From assembly GCA_022925895.1 (NCBI GenBank), contig JAKSYS010000730.1:1-29750 (forward strand): a DNA stretch of 29,750 nt, given 5' to 3'. This document shows, piece after piece, positions 9,484 to 19,589 of the stretch (position 1 is its first letter; every line of letters begins with the position of its first letter). The notes beneath the pieces are model-generated. The model was not told the DNA's origin and made no database searches. It saw only the letters and a program-made list of their open reading frames with translations. The position numbers and the translations under genes are program-made. This DNA comes from Fragilaria crotonensis (Eukaryota > Bacillariophyta > Fragilariophyceae > Fragilariales > Fragilariaceae).

Positions 9484-12066
9484 ATGACCATGACCGCCCA
9501 AGCGGCGCTCCCATCGCCCCCAGACCCCGCAGCATATCATGACCCTCGTCACCCTACGTATGGATTTTATACACAGGAGTGGAAAGATATGCCGTCTCCT
9601 CCGGTAGGCCAGGAATGGTTTTCCGCAGAAGAATGCTATCGTCGTGAAGCCAACGCTCATGCGTACAAGCAACATGGAACACCTCAGAATTGGCTCCGAT
9701 ACTTGATGCTTGGGTTTTTCGTGTATGATGACTGTTCCAAGTTCGACAACGTGTGGATGAAGTACAGTGCAGATCCCATCATGTGCCACCGTATGGTTTG
9801 GTATAAAATCATGTATCATGTTGACCGCAAGATTGACATTCCATTCACCTTATCGGCGTGGGCTACTGACGTGTCTCAGCCATATCTGCAACGTTATGCT
9901 CCGCACTATCTAGCCATCAACATGATCGATACTACATGGACTGACTATATTTGTGGGGAACGTGACACTATGGATATTGAGCTGAACAACTGGACACAGG
10001 TGGGCCGCAAGCACAAGAGCCCGAGGAGTAAATCCCCACCTACTGTTTCTGGAGTCTCAGCCCCCGCGGGTCTTCAAAACGGTCCTGATGAGAGAGCTGG
10101 AACAACCAACAAAAACATGAGAACCACTAATGTAAATCGGGCTCAAGACTCAGTATTGGAAACGGATGGCGAATTGAGGACTGACTCAAACATGACGACA
10201 GGCGTAGTCGAGGATCGATCTGACAATATATTCCCCCATCAGCAACCAAGGCCATCCGATGTATCCCACAGCACCGAAGACAACCCATCAGTTCTACAAC
10301 CAGATCTATCCGTTCCAACGAATGACGGTACCTATCGTCTCACAATTAGATGGAATATCAAGGGTGACTTCTCTCGCTACCATGAAGAATCGTCCCTATG
10401 GCTCACTGATGTTCACGCCCTTCTATCCGACATGTTCCCGGGAAACGACTGTTACTTCTACCGCTGGGAAAGCGTCGATTTACAATCCCCGACAACTATG
10501 AAGTCTATGTCTCCAGGAGAGTTACGTGATTTCATTTCTCCTAATGTTTCCTTCCTGCAATCTACGACACAAATTATCTTTGGTGTTCGTGTTTGCTTTG
10601 CTGAGAAATTTCCTGGTCAGTGGAGAACATCCGAGAATACTGTCCGAACACTCGCCGACAACAACGTTCAAGTTTCGATATCCAACTCTACCACATCCAG
10701 CGGCAGAATTGTCACTGCAGGCTACATTCTTTTTAAAGCTGCGCGAACGACACATCGGAACCGCTATCTGCAAAGCCTTCGAAAGCGCCTTCCAAAAGAA
10801 ACTCCATTCTTTGACATTTTGCTCTATCAACGCACTCCAATGGAACAGAAGATCAGTCATTTAGTTATCCAGTGTGGGGAGGCACATGTCTCACCCCTGT
10901 CGCAAGCTCTCTCGGCTCTTTTGACAGGACATAATGCGCCTTTGTTTCTTTCTCGCCTTGCACTTGCGAAACTTCAGCCACAACAGATCAGTGAATACTT
11001 TGAAATGCAAGACCGCTATGCAAAATCATTGAAATCATTTCCTTTGTTTCCCACTTTACTCAACTTGGATAAAGTAAGGAAGGAAATCTACGACAATGGA
11101 GAAGTTATTGAACGATCTACTAGAGAGTGGGCAAGTACAATATTCAAGGAAGTAGATGACCCGTGTGCACGATGCGAGGTTGTGAATGGCGGGTACGATC
11201 AAAAAGCATACCTCTTGGTTCCAAAGAATTTTGAAACACATGTCTCGGAATCTCTCCGTCAGTATCGCCTCCGGATCAATCCCATCGGTCAGAGGGAGGC
11301 TCGTTTTCGCGATAGTCTTATGGGACTTCCTTCGGTCATTCATGTCGACTTATCCATCCAGAAGAATCTTGATCTTCTGGCCCATATGGCATCCACGGCC
11401 GCTTGGAAGCCATCAGACTTTCCATCTGTAAGTGGAAACGACCAGGTACATCCCAATGCTAAGTTGCAACTTGGTAATGGAAAAGGAGCAAGCAGCAGCA
11501 CTGTGCCACCCAGCAAGAAGCATAGTCAACCGGATCGGAGTATGACTACCGGGAGGACTGGAAAAACAAGTCGCAAGACCTATGCAGGGGCAGTATCAAA
11601 TTCAGTTTCGGAATCCGACATCGGCGATGATACCACTGTTTTCACCCACTCAGCAACACTATCTGTGATTGCACCATCGTTCCTCTCTTCCGCAACAACG
11701 CGCCGTTTAGACGAATTGGAAGCCTTGTTTCGAAGACAACAACAAGAAGAAACGTTAGACCAATCCACTCTGACATCTCAAACAACAACACGACTAGCAC
11801 ATATCGAGTCCAAACTGGGAAGGATCGATGATATGGATACAGTTCTCAATGGCAATCGGGACAAACTTGCTATCACGATGGAACGACAACAAGATTCTCA
11901 CGTCCAAATTTTGGATCTGAATCTTCGAGTTTCCAAACTTATGGACGTCATTGACCGTATGGCTTCCCGTATTGAGGTTTTGACAGAGGCACTGGTCAAT
12001 GAGGAGTTGCATAATAAAGGAAGGCTCCTCGCCAAAGGCCAACACGACAGGAAAGCTCGACGGTAA
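9484..12066 (+). CDS. Retrotransposon ORF1 protein (RNA-binding/coat-like, coiled coil)
   Basis: The 860-residue frame is intact. I chose ATG 9,484; the frame is open upstream but without an ATG. The N-terminal part (to about 180) is Trp/Tyr/His-rich, followed by a low-complexity Ser/Thr/Asn/Asp linker (about 185-280). A folded-looking central region (about 280-650) includes RLTIRWNIKGDFSRY and ARCEVVNGGYDQKAYLLVP. A second linker rich in Ser, Thr, Lys and Gly follows, then a coiled coil at about 740-845 (LDELEALFRRQQQEE to DRMASRIEVLTEAL). I recognise no RRM or CCHC knuckle. By position it is the ORF1 product, which in non-LTR elements binds element RNA and often trimerises through a coiled coil; that role is inferred. 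ORF2's open frame overlaps its last codons in another frame. Confidence 0.8.
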   Translation: MTMTAQAALPSPPDPAAYHDPRHPTYGFYTQEWKDMPSPPVGQEWFSAEECYRREANAHAYKQHGTPQNWLRYLMLGFFVYDDCSKFDNVWMKYSADPIMCHRMVWYKIMYHVDRKIDIPFTLSAWATDVSQPYLQRYAPHYLAINMIDTTWTDYICGERDTMDIELNNWTQVGRKHKSPRSKSPPTVSGVSAPAGLQNGPDERAGTTNKNMRTTNVNRAQDSVLETDGELRTDSNMTTGVVEDRSDNIFPHQQPRPSDVSHSTEDNPSVLQPDLSVPTNDGTYRLTIRWNIKGDFSRYHEESSLWLTDVHALLSDMFPGNDCYFYRWESVDLQSPTTMKSMSPGELRDFISPNVSFLQSTTQIIFGVRVCFAEKFPGQWRTSENTVRTLADNNVQVSISNSTTSSGRIVTAGYILFKAARTTHRNRYLQSLRKRLPKETPFFDILLYQRTPMEQKISHLVIQCGEAHVSPLSQALSALLTGHNAPLFLSRLALAKLQPQQISEYFEMQDRYAKSLKSFPLFPTLLNLDKVRKEIYDNGEVIERSTREWASTIFKEVDDPCARCEVVNGGYDQKAYLLVPKNFETHVSESLRQYRLRINPIGQREARFRDSLMGLPSVIHVDLSIQKNLDLLAHMASTAAWKPSDFPSVSGNDQVHPNAKLQLGNGKGASSSTVPPSKKHSQPDRSMTTGRTGKTSRKTYAGAVSNSVSESDIGDDTTVFTHSATLSVIAPSFLSSATTRRLDELEALFRRQQQEETLDQSTLTSQTTTRLAHIESKLGRIDDMDTVLNGNRDKLAITMERQQDSHVQILDLNLRVSKLMDVIDRMASRIEVLTEALVNEELHNKGRLLAKGQHDRKARR

Positions 12067-12088
12067 CCGTCGCAGATCTCTGGACGAA

Positions 12089-14221
12089 ATGAAATACGAA
12101 GAGGAAGACAAACAATTTCAAAACAACGGTGGTTCTAAGTCTATGAACATCCTACAAGATCAGCCGTCCATTCATGCTCAGATGAAAAATGATTCTCGTC
12201 GTGCGATTGTCACCGTTTCATCTCCGACGAAGAAAAAATCCAGGTCATTGCAGGATGAATTAGAGGAAATGTCGGTAGGTTCTCACGAATTTGACGACAT
12301 CTCAGAAACACACGAAATGGTATACGATCAATCAGAAATTTGTCATCAAGATGCTCGTTTGTCGATGGATGAGTCCGATGAATGTTCTTCACCAAAGCCC
12401 GATCTGGACACTCAATACAATATCCATAGTGTTCCAGAGGGAGGCGAGGTTGAATGACAGAGGATTCACACCACCCCACAGCACTCAACACAGGTCACCT
12501 CACAAGATGATCATCATAGTACATGGCCCCAGTATCATGCCGAAACGCAAGAGCATACAGCTACATCATGCCGACGCGGACAATACATGTCTCGAGGCGA
12601 GGATCGCCATCCACCCATCAATCCGTCACAAGTCCTGCTGTTCGCGACGAAACGACCAGGTCGTTTGCATACACGCAAATCCTGCGATGATGCGGCCAAT
12701 AGTACCTTTGGGGAAACAATTGTTTACAAAGCTCCGGACACCACCAGATTCATGTTTCAAAATGTCAAAGGCTTGACTTACAACCAATCTGGAGATGACT
12801 ACAATTATTATCTATCATCAATGATTTCGTATTCAATCGATGTTTTTGGCATGGCTGAAACCAACTCCGGATGGCAACACCACTATGTTCAATCTAAGTT
12901 CAAACAATGCCTCCGCAGACAACTTTACATTGGTAAAACGTCATTTGGTTCTCCGACACAACAGGTTGATCCGTTAGAGGACAGCGAAACGTTTCAAGCT
13001 GGCAGTTCGATTCAAGTGGTGGCAGGAAGTCTCACTACAACTGTTTTTGGAGATCCTATTCACGATTCCACGGGTTTAGGTCGATGGTGTGGCTTTACTT
13101 TTATTGGCAAGGCAGAGCAGAAATTGAGCGTCATCACGGGGTATCGTACATGCAAAGGTTCTGTCTCAACATCACCACTGGGAAGCACATTTCATCGCGA
13201 GTATGCCTACTACCGAAATAAAGGTATCAAAAACCCGCAACCGAGAACAGAGTTTCTAAAAGACTTGGCACTCACGATTCGGAATCTCCAACAACATGGT
13301 CATGCAATTTTACTTATGATGGACGCAAACTCGACACTGACGTCTGACAAGTCACATGACTTATGGGATTTGCATTCATCCAATCCAGCACCGTCGACAT
13401 ACATCGGATCCTCGGATCAGAGGATTGACTACATATTTGGTTGTTCTAGAACGCGGTCCGCCTGCACCAGGCAAGGGACTTTATCGTATTTTGAAGGTCC
13501 CCAATCTGACCATCGATCATTGTACGTAGATCTGGATTTACAGGTTTTACTCAGCATTACTAATATCACCGGATCGCTCAAGGCAACGCAACCTCAACGA
13601 TGGCTACGAAGTGGAAATCCCGAATCCGTAGAGATGTACGTAGCAAAAATGCGAGACTACTACGCAACACACAACATGCGAGAACGGATTGACACGTTAT
13701 GGAAAACACATAAGGCCTTGACACGTTCACAGGTCAGACGCATCTTGACGGCATGGGATGAAGATCAAGGACATGCCACGCTTGCCGCAGAATCCGTCCT
13801 GGCGACAAGACCCAAGAAGTACCAATGGTCTCCGCGTTTGCGGAATGCAGGTATAGTCTATCGGTATTGGAAATTGCGATTACGAGAAGTGACTCACCAT
13901 GAGGACTACTCCTCAACTTTTCTTCGGTGGGAGCGACAAATTCAGGAATATGATCCATCGTTTACACTATCCCATAACAGTAATGTGACGACGATTCCTG
14001 ACATTCGAAAGCAACTCAATCAGGCCAAGAAACATCTTCGCAAGCTACAAAAGACATCAACTCAGAGTCGAGTTAAATGTTACGAAGAGCTGCTTGATGC
14101 TTTGAAGCCGACGCAAACCCGGCTACGAAGCAAGAATCACAACGAAGAGCAAAAATCGTCTCCAGGACAATCAAGACTGAGGCGATCAAATCTATGTATC
14201 AGAAAATACGACAGACGGTGA
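12089..14221 (+). pseudogene. Retrotransposon ORF2, N-terminal region and APE endonuclease
   Basis: This frame is open from before ORF1's end (11,999) to 14,221 except for one TGA at 12,455-12,457. Starts are possible at 11,999, 12,089 or, after the TGA, 12,587. The endonuclease domain keeps every catalytic landmark of the exonuclease-endonuclease-phosphatase fold; counting from Met 12,587: FQNVKGL (Asn59), MAETNSG (Glu91), GYRTCKG (Tyr186), LLMMDANSTL (Asp246, Asn248), QRIDYIFG and QSDHRSL (Asp308-His309). APE endonucleases nick target DNA so the 3' OH primes reverse transcription, which suits the flanking duplications. The following ~230 residues are a helical, Arg/Gln-rich linker to the RT. 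The frame ends in a shift into the RT frame around 14,190-14,221. The acidic stretch before the TGA (about 12,089-12,457) has no recognised motif. Confidence 0.85.
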
Positions 14222-15419
14222 AACCATCTGATCATTCAGGCTTAGCTCAGCTTCAGATTCCGCGCGACCCTACGTATGGAATTACAATAGATCCTGGCCA
14301 GGTTCACACAGTGTTGGAACACACACCGAGCGACCAACTAGTCTGGGATACCATAATCAATAGAGAGGATATCGAGCGTCATCTCTTAAGCTTCAACAGG
14401 GAGGCCTTTCGAGCAGCTGCGGAATCACGGTGTGGCAGAGGAGTGATTCATGACGCACTTCTCCAAACGAGCTTATCAAGCAAAGTGGAAACTTGCCTTG
14501 AAGGAGAGATACCGGATTCCTGGGATATTGACAATCAACTGCTTCGAGAGTTCTTGGAATCTTTTCATATTCCATCTTCGGTGTTGGAGACAGGTCCGAT
14601 AAAATTGGAGATCACAAATGCCGATATTATGAAGGGATTCAAATCTTGGAAAGAGACGACGACAACGTCACCCTCGGGTCGCCATTTAGGGCATTATAAA
14701 GCCATCGTCTCAGACACCATGCTTTTGACGTGTTTCCGCAAGTTCCTGAATATTGCAGTGTCAAGAGGAATAGCCCCTCCGCGATGGTGTAAAGCGGTGA
14801 ACATCATGCTGGAAAAGGATCCTGGGCGACCAAAAATAAACAGGCTCCGTATAATTCATCTGTTCGAAGCCGATTACAACCTTTTTCTAAAATTATGTGG
14901 GGTTCTAGACTCGTGAGACGTTCGGTCGAGTTAAATCTGCTGAATAACGGTCAACATGGATTGGTTCTGGGAAGGACTACAATGGATCCAGTCAGCATGT
15001 TAAATCAACTGACAACAGATCTTTGCCGATTGTTAAAGATTAACTACATTCGATTCGACAACGATGCTTCGGTCTGTTTCGACAGGAAAATTGTTGCTAT
15101 TGGCATGCTCGCAGCTCGTCGGTGCGGTATGCCAGTTGAAGCAGTGCGTACACATTCCAAGGCTCTTGCACTCATGCAATATATGGTAAAAACTGTGTAT
15201 GAGGTTTCCGATGGCTCGTATGGAGGTACGACATTTGAACCACTCTTCAGAACAGGACAAGGAAGTGGGGCATCTCCCTCTGTATGGTTATCGCTGGTCG
15301 TTCTTTTGTTAAATACGTTAGAAAAGGTCGTCCCTGAGAGAATTCACTTCAAATCGGCAGATGGGACCATTGTTCATCAAAGACTTGTGGATGCTTTTGT
15401 CGACGATACTGCCATTTGA
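14194..15419 (+). pseudogene. Retrotransposon ORF2, reverse transcriptase domain
   Basis: The RT is split over two frames with the shift near 14,900. The first (14,194-14,916) has the fingers motifs SPSGRHLGHYKAI and PGRPKINRLRIIHLFEADYN. The second (14,895-15,419) has NNGQHGLVLGRTTMDPV, motif A FDNDASVCFDRKI, motif B GQGSGASPS and the catalytic motif C FVDD. Thus all three polymerase signature regions are conserved. A TGA at 15,417-15,419 follows FVDDTAI, and protein-like sequence continues in the same frame (LTDSGRLSMTELIASLEKVAQTW) before a shift into the downstream frame at about 15,500. RT copies the element RNA at the nicked target. The order APE-RT-RNase H is that of non-LTR elements. 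Confidence 0.9.
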
Positions 15420-15474
15420 TTGACAGACTCTGGAAGATTATCCATGACCGAACTTATCGCATCACTGGAAAAAG

Positions 15475-18192
15475 TTGCACAAACCTGGTGCCTTGAATTT
15501 AAACAAGTGTTCCTGGTACATCATGTTTTGGGATTGGCGCCAAGGACGACCATATCTTCGGGAGGTCGATCCCCATGATCCGCAAATTCGACTGTTTCTA
15601 GGGTCGAACATACACAACAGGGTTGCGATACGACGACAGCTGTTGCATAAATCAGCACGTATCCTGGGTGTGTTTCAAACCCCATTAGGAGATTTCTCCG
15701 ATAATATTATGGTAATGAAGAAAAAGGCGGATCAATATGCAAGTCATCTACGATCCCCTCGATTGACGCAGAAAGACATCAAGGTGTTTCACAGGTCTGT
15801 TTACTCACCAGCAATGAAATATTCACTCCCCGCACTGGCGATCGATGAGGAGGAATTGGAATGCGTGCAGTCTAAGATTATTCCTACCATTGTTCAACGA
15901 TTGGGTTTTTCCAGCAAAATGGCGACTGTTATCAGATACGGACCCACATCCATGGGAGGCTTAAATCTGATGGACCTTCGCACGGAATGTGCTGGCATCG
16001 AAACGATCAAATATTTCAGACATGAAGTATACGGCAATACCAACGTCGGTCAGCTCCTTTTGGTCCAAATTCAGGCATCACAACTAGAGGCTGGACTCCC
16101 GGTCAATCTATTGGAGGAACCAACAGTTCACATCCCCTATCTCACACCGACATGGATTCTATCAATGCGGCAGTTCATGTCGAATCATAACATTCAAATC
16201 ACGGTGACAGATCCATATCATCTCCGTCTCAGAGGTTCAAGCGGCCAATACATAATGGACCTGAATCGACTCAAGGGATATACGCCCCGACAGCAAAAGG
16301 ACATCAACCTGGTTTGGCTTCATCTGCAGTCAATCACATTGTTGGATTTAGTGGATCGATCGGATGACACCAAAATAGCAACATGGGCACTGGAGGCTCG
16401 GCGACCTTCGGATTTCCACGAGGATGAGTCATGGCCAAGGCAACCGGTCCTCGGGGCATCAATGAAACACATATGGCGTAGATATATATCTTCGCAATGT
16501 TTGAGATATGACCGCTTCTGGAAAGAATCCCCTGGACACGAGATCCGTCGTCATGGCGCCGAAAATGTGTCTTCACCAACAAAGTCAACAATAACAGGAT
16601 CAACTATCTCCCAGGCAATCAAACAGCTACCTCGACATCGTCGTCGCCTTCTGTCGCATGTTAGGCAATTGACATCATCCGATCGGTTGTGGGAGGCATG
16701 TCAAACGAAACAGACGTTAACAATAGCTTCCGATGGTGGCCTGAAAGGACGTCAAGGGACGTTTGGATGGTTAGTGACGACGCCGTCAGATGAGATTCTG
16801 GTCGAAGGAGCGGGACCGGTTGATGGGTCGTTCGACACGTCAAACTCTACCCGGTGCGAACTCGGTGGATATGCTGCTTCATTATTATTCCTCTCTCTCC
16901 TAAATTCGTTATGGGGCAAACGTCACAAATGCAAGTTTCGTTGGCTCACAGACAGTAAAGGTGCGATCGCCAAGGTACTACAGAGGCATTCCAGTCAACA
17001 TCTTCAGATCAAACAACGACAACCGAGCAATGCAGATTATCTTGGCATCATTCAGGCCGAGACCACCGCAATACGTCGGCGGATAAAATCAGTATGGGTG
17101 AAGGGACACCAGGCTTCGACAGCAGGAAGAGGTAATCGTCGAGACATAAAGTGGAACAATCATGCCGACAATTTAGCCTCGTGGTATCGTGGTCAGAAGA
17201 CTCAAAGACAATCGGTCGAACACACTGACCATACTCCTGAAGCACGTGTATCCATTGTCATCAACGGAGTACGGGTAGTCGGTCAAGAAGAGGCGTCTTT
17301 ACGATATCACATTAACGGATATCACCTTCGGCAGTACATGCAGTCGCGACAAAAGTGGACAAATCTATTCGGAGCGTTCCACAATCAACTGTCCCACAGG
17401 GCACAGACTGCTCACACGAAGTTTGTTTTCGAGCAATGGTACACAGGGAATAAACGACTTCAAACTGCAAACACCAAAGACGATAATCTCGATAAGTGCC
17501 CATGCTGTAGGGTACATGGTGAATCATGGCAACACGTGCTTCAAAGTGTTCACAACCCGGACAGGGCTACGATTCTGAAGGATTTGGCAAAGAGTCTGAC
17601 TCCGACAGACTTCCACCCAGTGTTTCCATTACTGAGGAATGGGATCATGGCATGGCTCGACGGTCACACATATGAACCCGATCTTTCCGGTTTTCCTACG
17701 AAAATGTGGGCTCTCATTCGCACCGCATTCACTGACCAGGAACAGATTGGTTGGCACAACGCAATGAAAGGTTATATGAGCGTCGCGTGGCGAGCCATAG
17801 CGGAGACGGACCCATATGGAACCGATATAATGACTCAAGACGGGAAGGGGATTCAGACTCTCCGAACCATACTGACCCATGTTAATCAAACCGCCCAATG
17901 TTTATGGAAAGCTCGAAACAACATCCTGCACCAATCAAATGAGGCAGAATTGCAACTCGTCGGAGATTCCGAAATCGCAGAGATTCGAGAGATGCATGCA
18001 AGTACGGAAAAAATTCCTGCAGCCGATAGACACTATTGCATACGACCACTTGCTGCGATTCTCAAGAAAAATCCTTCGTCGCGGAGACGGTGGCTGCGAT
18101 ATATGAGGATGGCGAGATCCCGCATGGAAAAAGACGGCAGATGCCAATTACTGTTGACACAATTTTTCGACCCGTCAGTAATTGAGATGTGA
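15475..18192 (+). CDS. Retrotransposon ORF2, thumb/connector, RNase H and C-terminal finger
   Basis: A 905-codon open frame whose first codon is not a real start; it continues the RT after a shift near 15,500. The connector has KCSWYIMFWDWRQGRP and SMGGLNLMDLRTE. An RNase H domain follows with all four acids: Asp420 (SDGGLKG), Glu462 (RCELGGYAA), Asp493 (LTDSKGA) and Asp565 (NNHADNLASW), plus VKGHQ before the last. RNase H removes RNA from the hybrid. Next is a CCHC-like finger, CPCC (675-678) with His687; the last ligand position is Ser691, whereas copy 2 and the fragment at the window's right edge have Cys. The C-terminus is basic (RRRWLRYMRMARSR) and ends QLLLTQFFDPSVIEM. This is the longest intact part of ORF2. 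Confidence 0.9.
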   Translation: MHKPGALNLNKCSWYIMFWDWRQGRPYLREVDPHDPQIRLFLGSNIHNRVAIRRQLLHKSARILGVFQTPLGDFSDNIMVMKKKADQYASHLRSPRLTQKDIKVFHRSVYSPAMKYSLPALAIDEEELECVQSKIIPTIVQRLGFSSKMATVIRYGPTSMGGLNLMDLRTECAGIETIKYFRHEVYGNTNVGQLLLVQIQASQLEAGLPVNLLEEPTVHIPYLTPTWILSMRQFMSNHNIQITVTDPYHLRLRGSSGQYIMDLNRLKGYTPRQQKDINLVWLHLQSITLLDLVDRSDDTKIATWALEARRPSDFHEDESWPRQPVLGASMKHIWRRYISSQCLRYDRFWKESPGHEIRRHGAENVSSPTKSTITGSTISQAIKQLPRHRRRLLSHVRQLTSSDRLWEACQTKQTLTIASDGGLKGRQGTFGWLVTTPSDEILVEGAGPVDGSFDTSNSTRCELGGYAASLLFLSLLNSLWGKRHKCKFRWLTDSKGAIAKVLQRHSSQHLQIKQRQPSNADYLGIIQAETTAIRRRIKSVWVKGHQASTAGRGNRRDIKWNNHADNLASWYRGQKTQRQSVEHTDHTPEARVSIVINGVRVVGQEEASLRYHINGYHLRQYMQSRQKWTNLFGAFHNQLSHRAQTAHTKFVFEQWYTGNKRLQTANTKDDNLDKCPCCRVHGESWQHVLQSVHNPDRATILKDLAKSLTPTDFHPVFPLLRNGIMAWLDGHTYEPDLSGFPTKMWALIRTAFTDQEQIGWHNAMKGYMSVAWRAIAETDPYGTDIMTQDGKGIQTLRTILTHVNQTAQCLWKARNNILHQSNEAELQLVGDSEIAEIREMHASTEKIPAADRHYCIRPLAAILKKNPSSRRRWLRYMRMARSRMEKDGRCQLLLTQFFDPSVIEM

Positions 18193-18290
18193 CCCGGAGC
18201 AATCACGTATTCGACATGTTCATTAGGGGGAGGGATATATTGCCTTATTGTCGCCGACCTGTAATATGGGCCGGCCACAAGGGGTACTCA

Positions 18291-18315
18291 CTTTGGTCTT
18301 GGTGAAAGACCGAAG
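18291..18315 (+). promoter_or_regulatory. 3'-UTR hairpin of retroelement copy 1
   Basis: CTTTGGTCTT (18,291-18,300) pairs with AAGACCGAAG (18,306-18,315) around the 5-nt loop GGTGA: ten pairs with one G-U. A related hairpin with changed bases but kept pairing lies at the same place in copy 2. It probably helps RT choose its own RNA (inference from other LINEs). Confidence 0.55.
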
Positions 18316-18353
18316 ACGGCGAATAACCCAATAATTAGGTTTTATTTTATTTT

Positions 18354-18368
18354 ATCCATGCACGTGCC
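18354..18368. repeat. Target-site duplication of retroelement copy 1 (3' side)
   Basis: Perfect repeat of ATCCATGCACGTGCC at 9,374-9,388, directly after the T-rich tail of the element. Confidence 0.9.
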
Positions 18369-18640
18369 TTCTGTATGATAATGTACTGGAGTACTGTAGT
18401 ATATGAAAGACAGTACTACGATAAACAGTAGGGGGTACCAGTAGTTCAATGGACGTCAGCTTCTGTGCATTGCTGTTGTCATTTCCGATCCCCTATTCAG
18501 TACGGGCACTTAGAGGCACTGTACAAACAGATAATTGCAATAAGCATTTGAGTCAATGCCGCGAATTCCTATTGTTGGTTCATCAAGGTTGTGGACCCCA
18601 ACCAAGTACAAGGTTTGGGTACTACAAAAAATTATGTGAC

Positions 18641-18668
18641 ACTACATCTAAGGGTGCCAAAACTAAGT
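18641..18668 (+). repeat. Left terminal inverted repeat
   Basis: The sequence begins ACTACATCTAAGGGTGCC and matches the reverse complement of 29,419-29,446 at 27 of 28 positions; beyond that the two diverge. The preceding base is C, giving CACTA. Confidence 0.85.
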
Positions 18669-18713
18669 ACCATAGTTGATACAAGAATTTTTTATCATAG
18701 TTACTGGAAAAAT

Positions 18714-18855
18714 TTCAGGATTCCCATATTTAGCTCAGGATTCCTGAAGTATTGTTCAGGTTTATTTATTTAGTTCAGGATTCTGAAGTTTGCTGTTTCC
18801 TCATTTTTATGAAGAATTTTTTTTGCTCCTGAACTACTGCAGTATTATTCCTGAG
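18714..18855. repeat. Left subterminal motif cluster (TTCAGGA/TCCTGAA)
   Basis: At least six copies of a TTCAGGA-like core in both orientations occur at about 18,714, 18,734, 18,741, 18,755, 18,774, 18,827 and 18,849. Several form short palindromes such as TCAGGATTCCTGA. The same core is clustered inside the right end. In CACTA elements such arrays bind the transposition proteins. Confidence 0.7.
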
Positions 18856-19070
18856 CTTTTTTCTTCATAATTTCGACACACATAAAACACCGAGTACTGT
18901 ACGTGTTTTGTACGACATACTGGAGTATGTCGTATCGTGGGTGGGCTAGTGTTTGTGCCGTACAGTGTACAGTATACAGCGTTTTTTACACCGTCTGCTG
19001 GGATACCGTACTAGCGCATGGTTTGTACGCTGTACATTCATTGTACGTTGTACAAGTGTATCACAGCTAT

Positions 19071-19143
19071 GGTGTCTGGTGTCTGGTGTCTGGAGTCTGG
19101 TGTCTGGTGCATGGTGCATGGTGCATGGTGTTCGGTGCGTGGT
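19071..19143 (+). repeat. 7-bp minisatellite (GGTGTCT/GGTGCAT)
   Basis: About ten tandem 7-bp units: three GGTGTCT, one GGAGTCT, one GGTGTCT, three GGTGCAT, then GGTGTTC and GGTGCGT. The block order suggests stepwise slippage expansion of two variants. Confidence 0.9.
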
Positions 19144-19589
19144 ACAGTACGTTTATGGTGCGGCTGGTGGTGTACAGTGTCTATTATGCTTGTGAGGTTA
19201 ATGACGTAGTACGCTATCGAGTACGAAAGTACCGTTACTCAGTTCAGTTAGAATGCTGGTACAAAAGCCAGTATGCTATTGCGTGCTTATGTATGGTATG
19301 TGTTGTAGGTACCGTCGTGAAACATACAGAGTATCTTACACGACGGTGTATTGTGTATTGTACGGTGGTGTAGTATTGTATTGTGTGTGCTGCAGTGTCA
19401 TGTACGCAGAGTACTACCAGGTAGCTAGCTACCGGTAGTCGTATGAGCACAATGCCGTCATACGTGTGTCCTTTTGTGCGTTGCGAGATCAATTTGTACA
19501 TTTGTACGGGATAAACATACTGACCTATTTTTGGCACCTGCAGTACCAGTGTTTTCCGTACATTTCTACAAGGAATGCTATCTTATAAA

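Larger units (their letters stand above)
9389..18353 (+). mobile_element. Near-complete APE-type non-LTR retrotransposon, copy 1
   Basis: The element has a 95-bp 5' UTR, ORF1 (9,484-12,066), a multi-domain ORF2 (endonuclease, reverse transcriptase, RNase H, CCHC-like finger; about 12,000-18,192) and a 161-bp 3' UTR with a hairpin and a TTTTATTTTATTTT tail. Perfect 15-bp target duplications flank it. There are no LTRs and no integrase, which excludes copia or gypsy types. The endonuclease-RT-RNase H order resembles I-like LINE clades, but clade assignment would need a tree. ORF2 carries one in-frame TGA and about three frameshifts plus a TGA after the RT active site, so this copy cannot make full-length ORF2 unless these are assembly errors. 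The perfect duplications argue for a fairly recent insertion. Confidence 0.92.

Noticed and set aside
12455..15419. TGA recoding, since several breaks in retroelement copy 1 and SIT are TGA
   Set aside because: Other lesions are frameshifts or TAA, ORF1 and SIT end normally, and nearby frames account for the breaks.
9389..18353. LTR retrotransposon
   Set aside because: No LTRs, integrase or aspartic protease; an APE endonuclease and a 15-bp duplication are present instead.
18903..19373. 156-codon plus-strand open frame
   Set aside because: Its Val/Tyr/Cys/Trp composition comes from the GTAC-rich and 7-bp repeat DNA.
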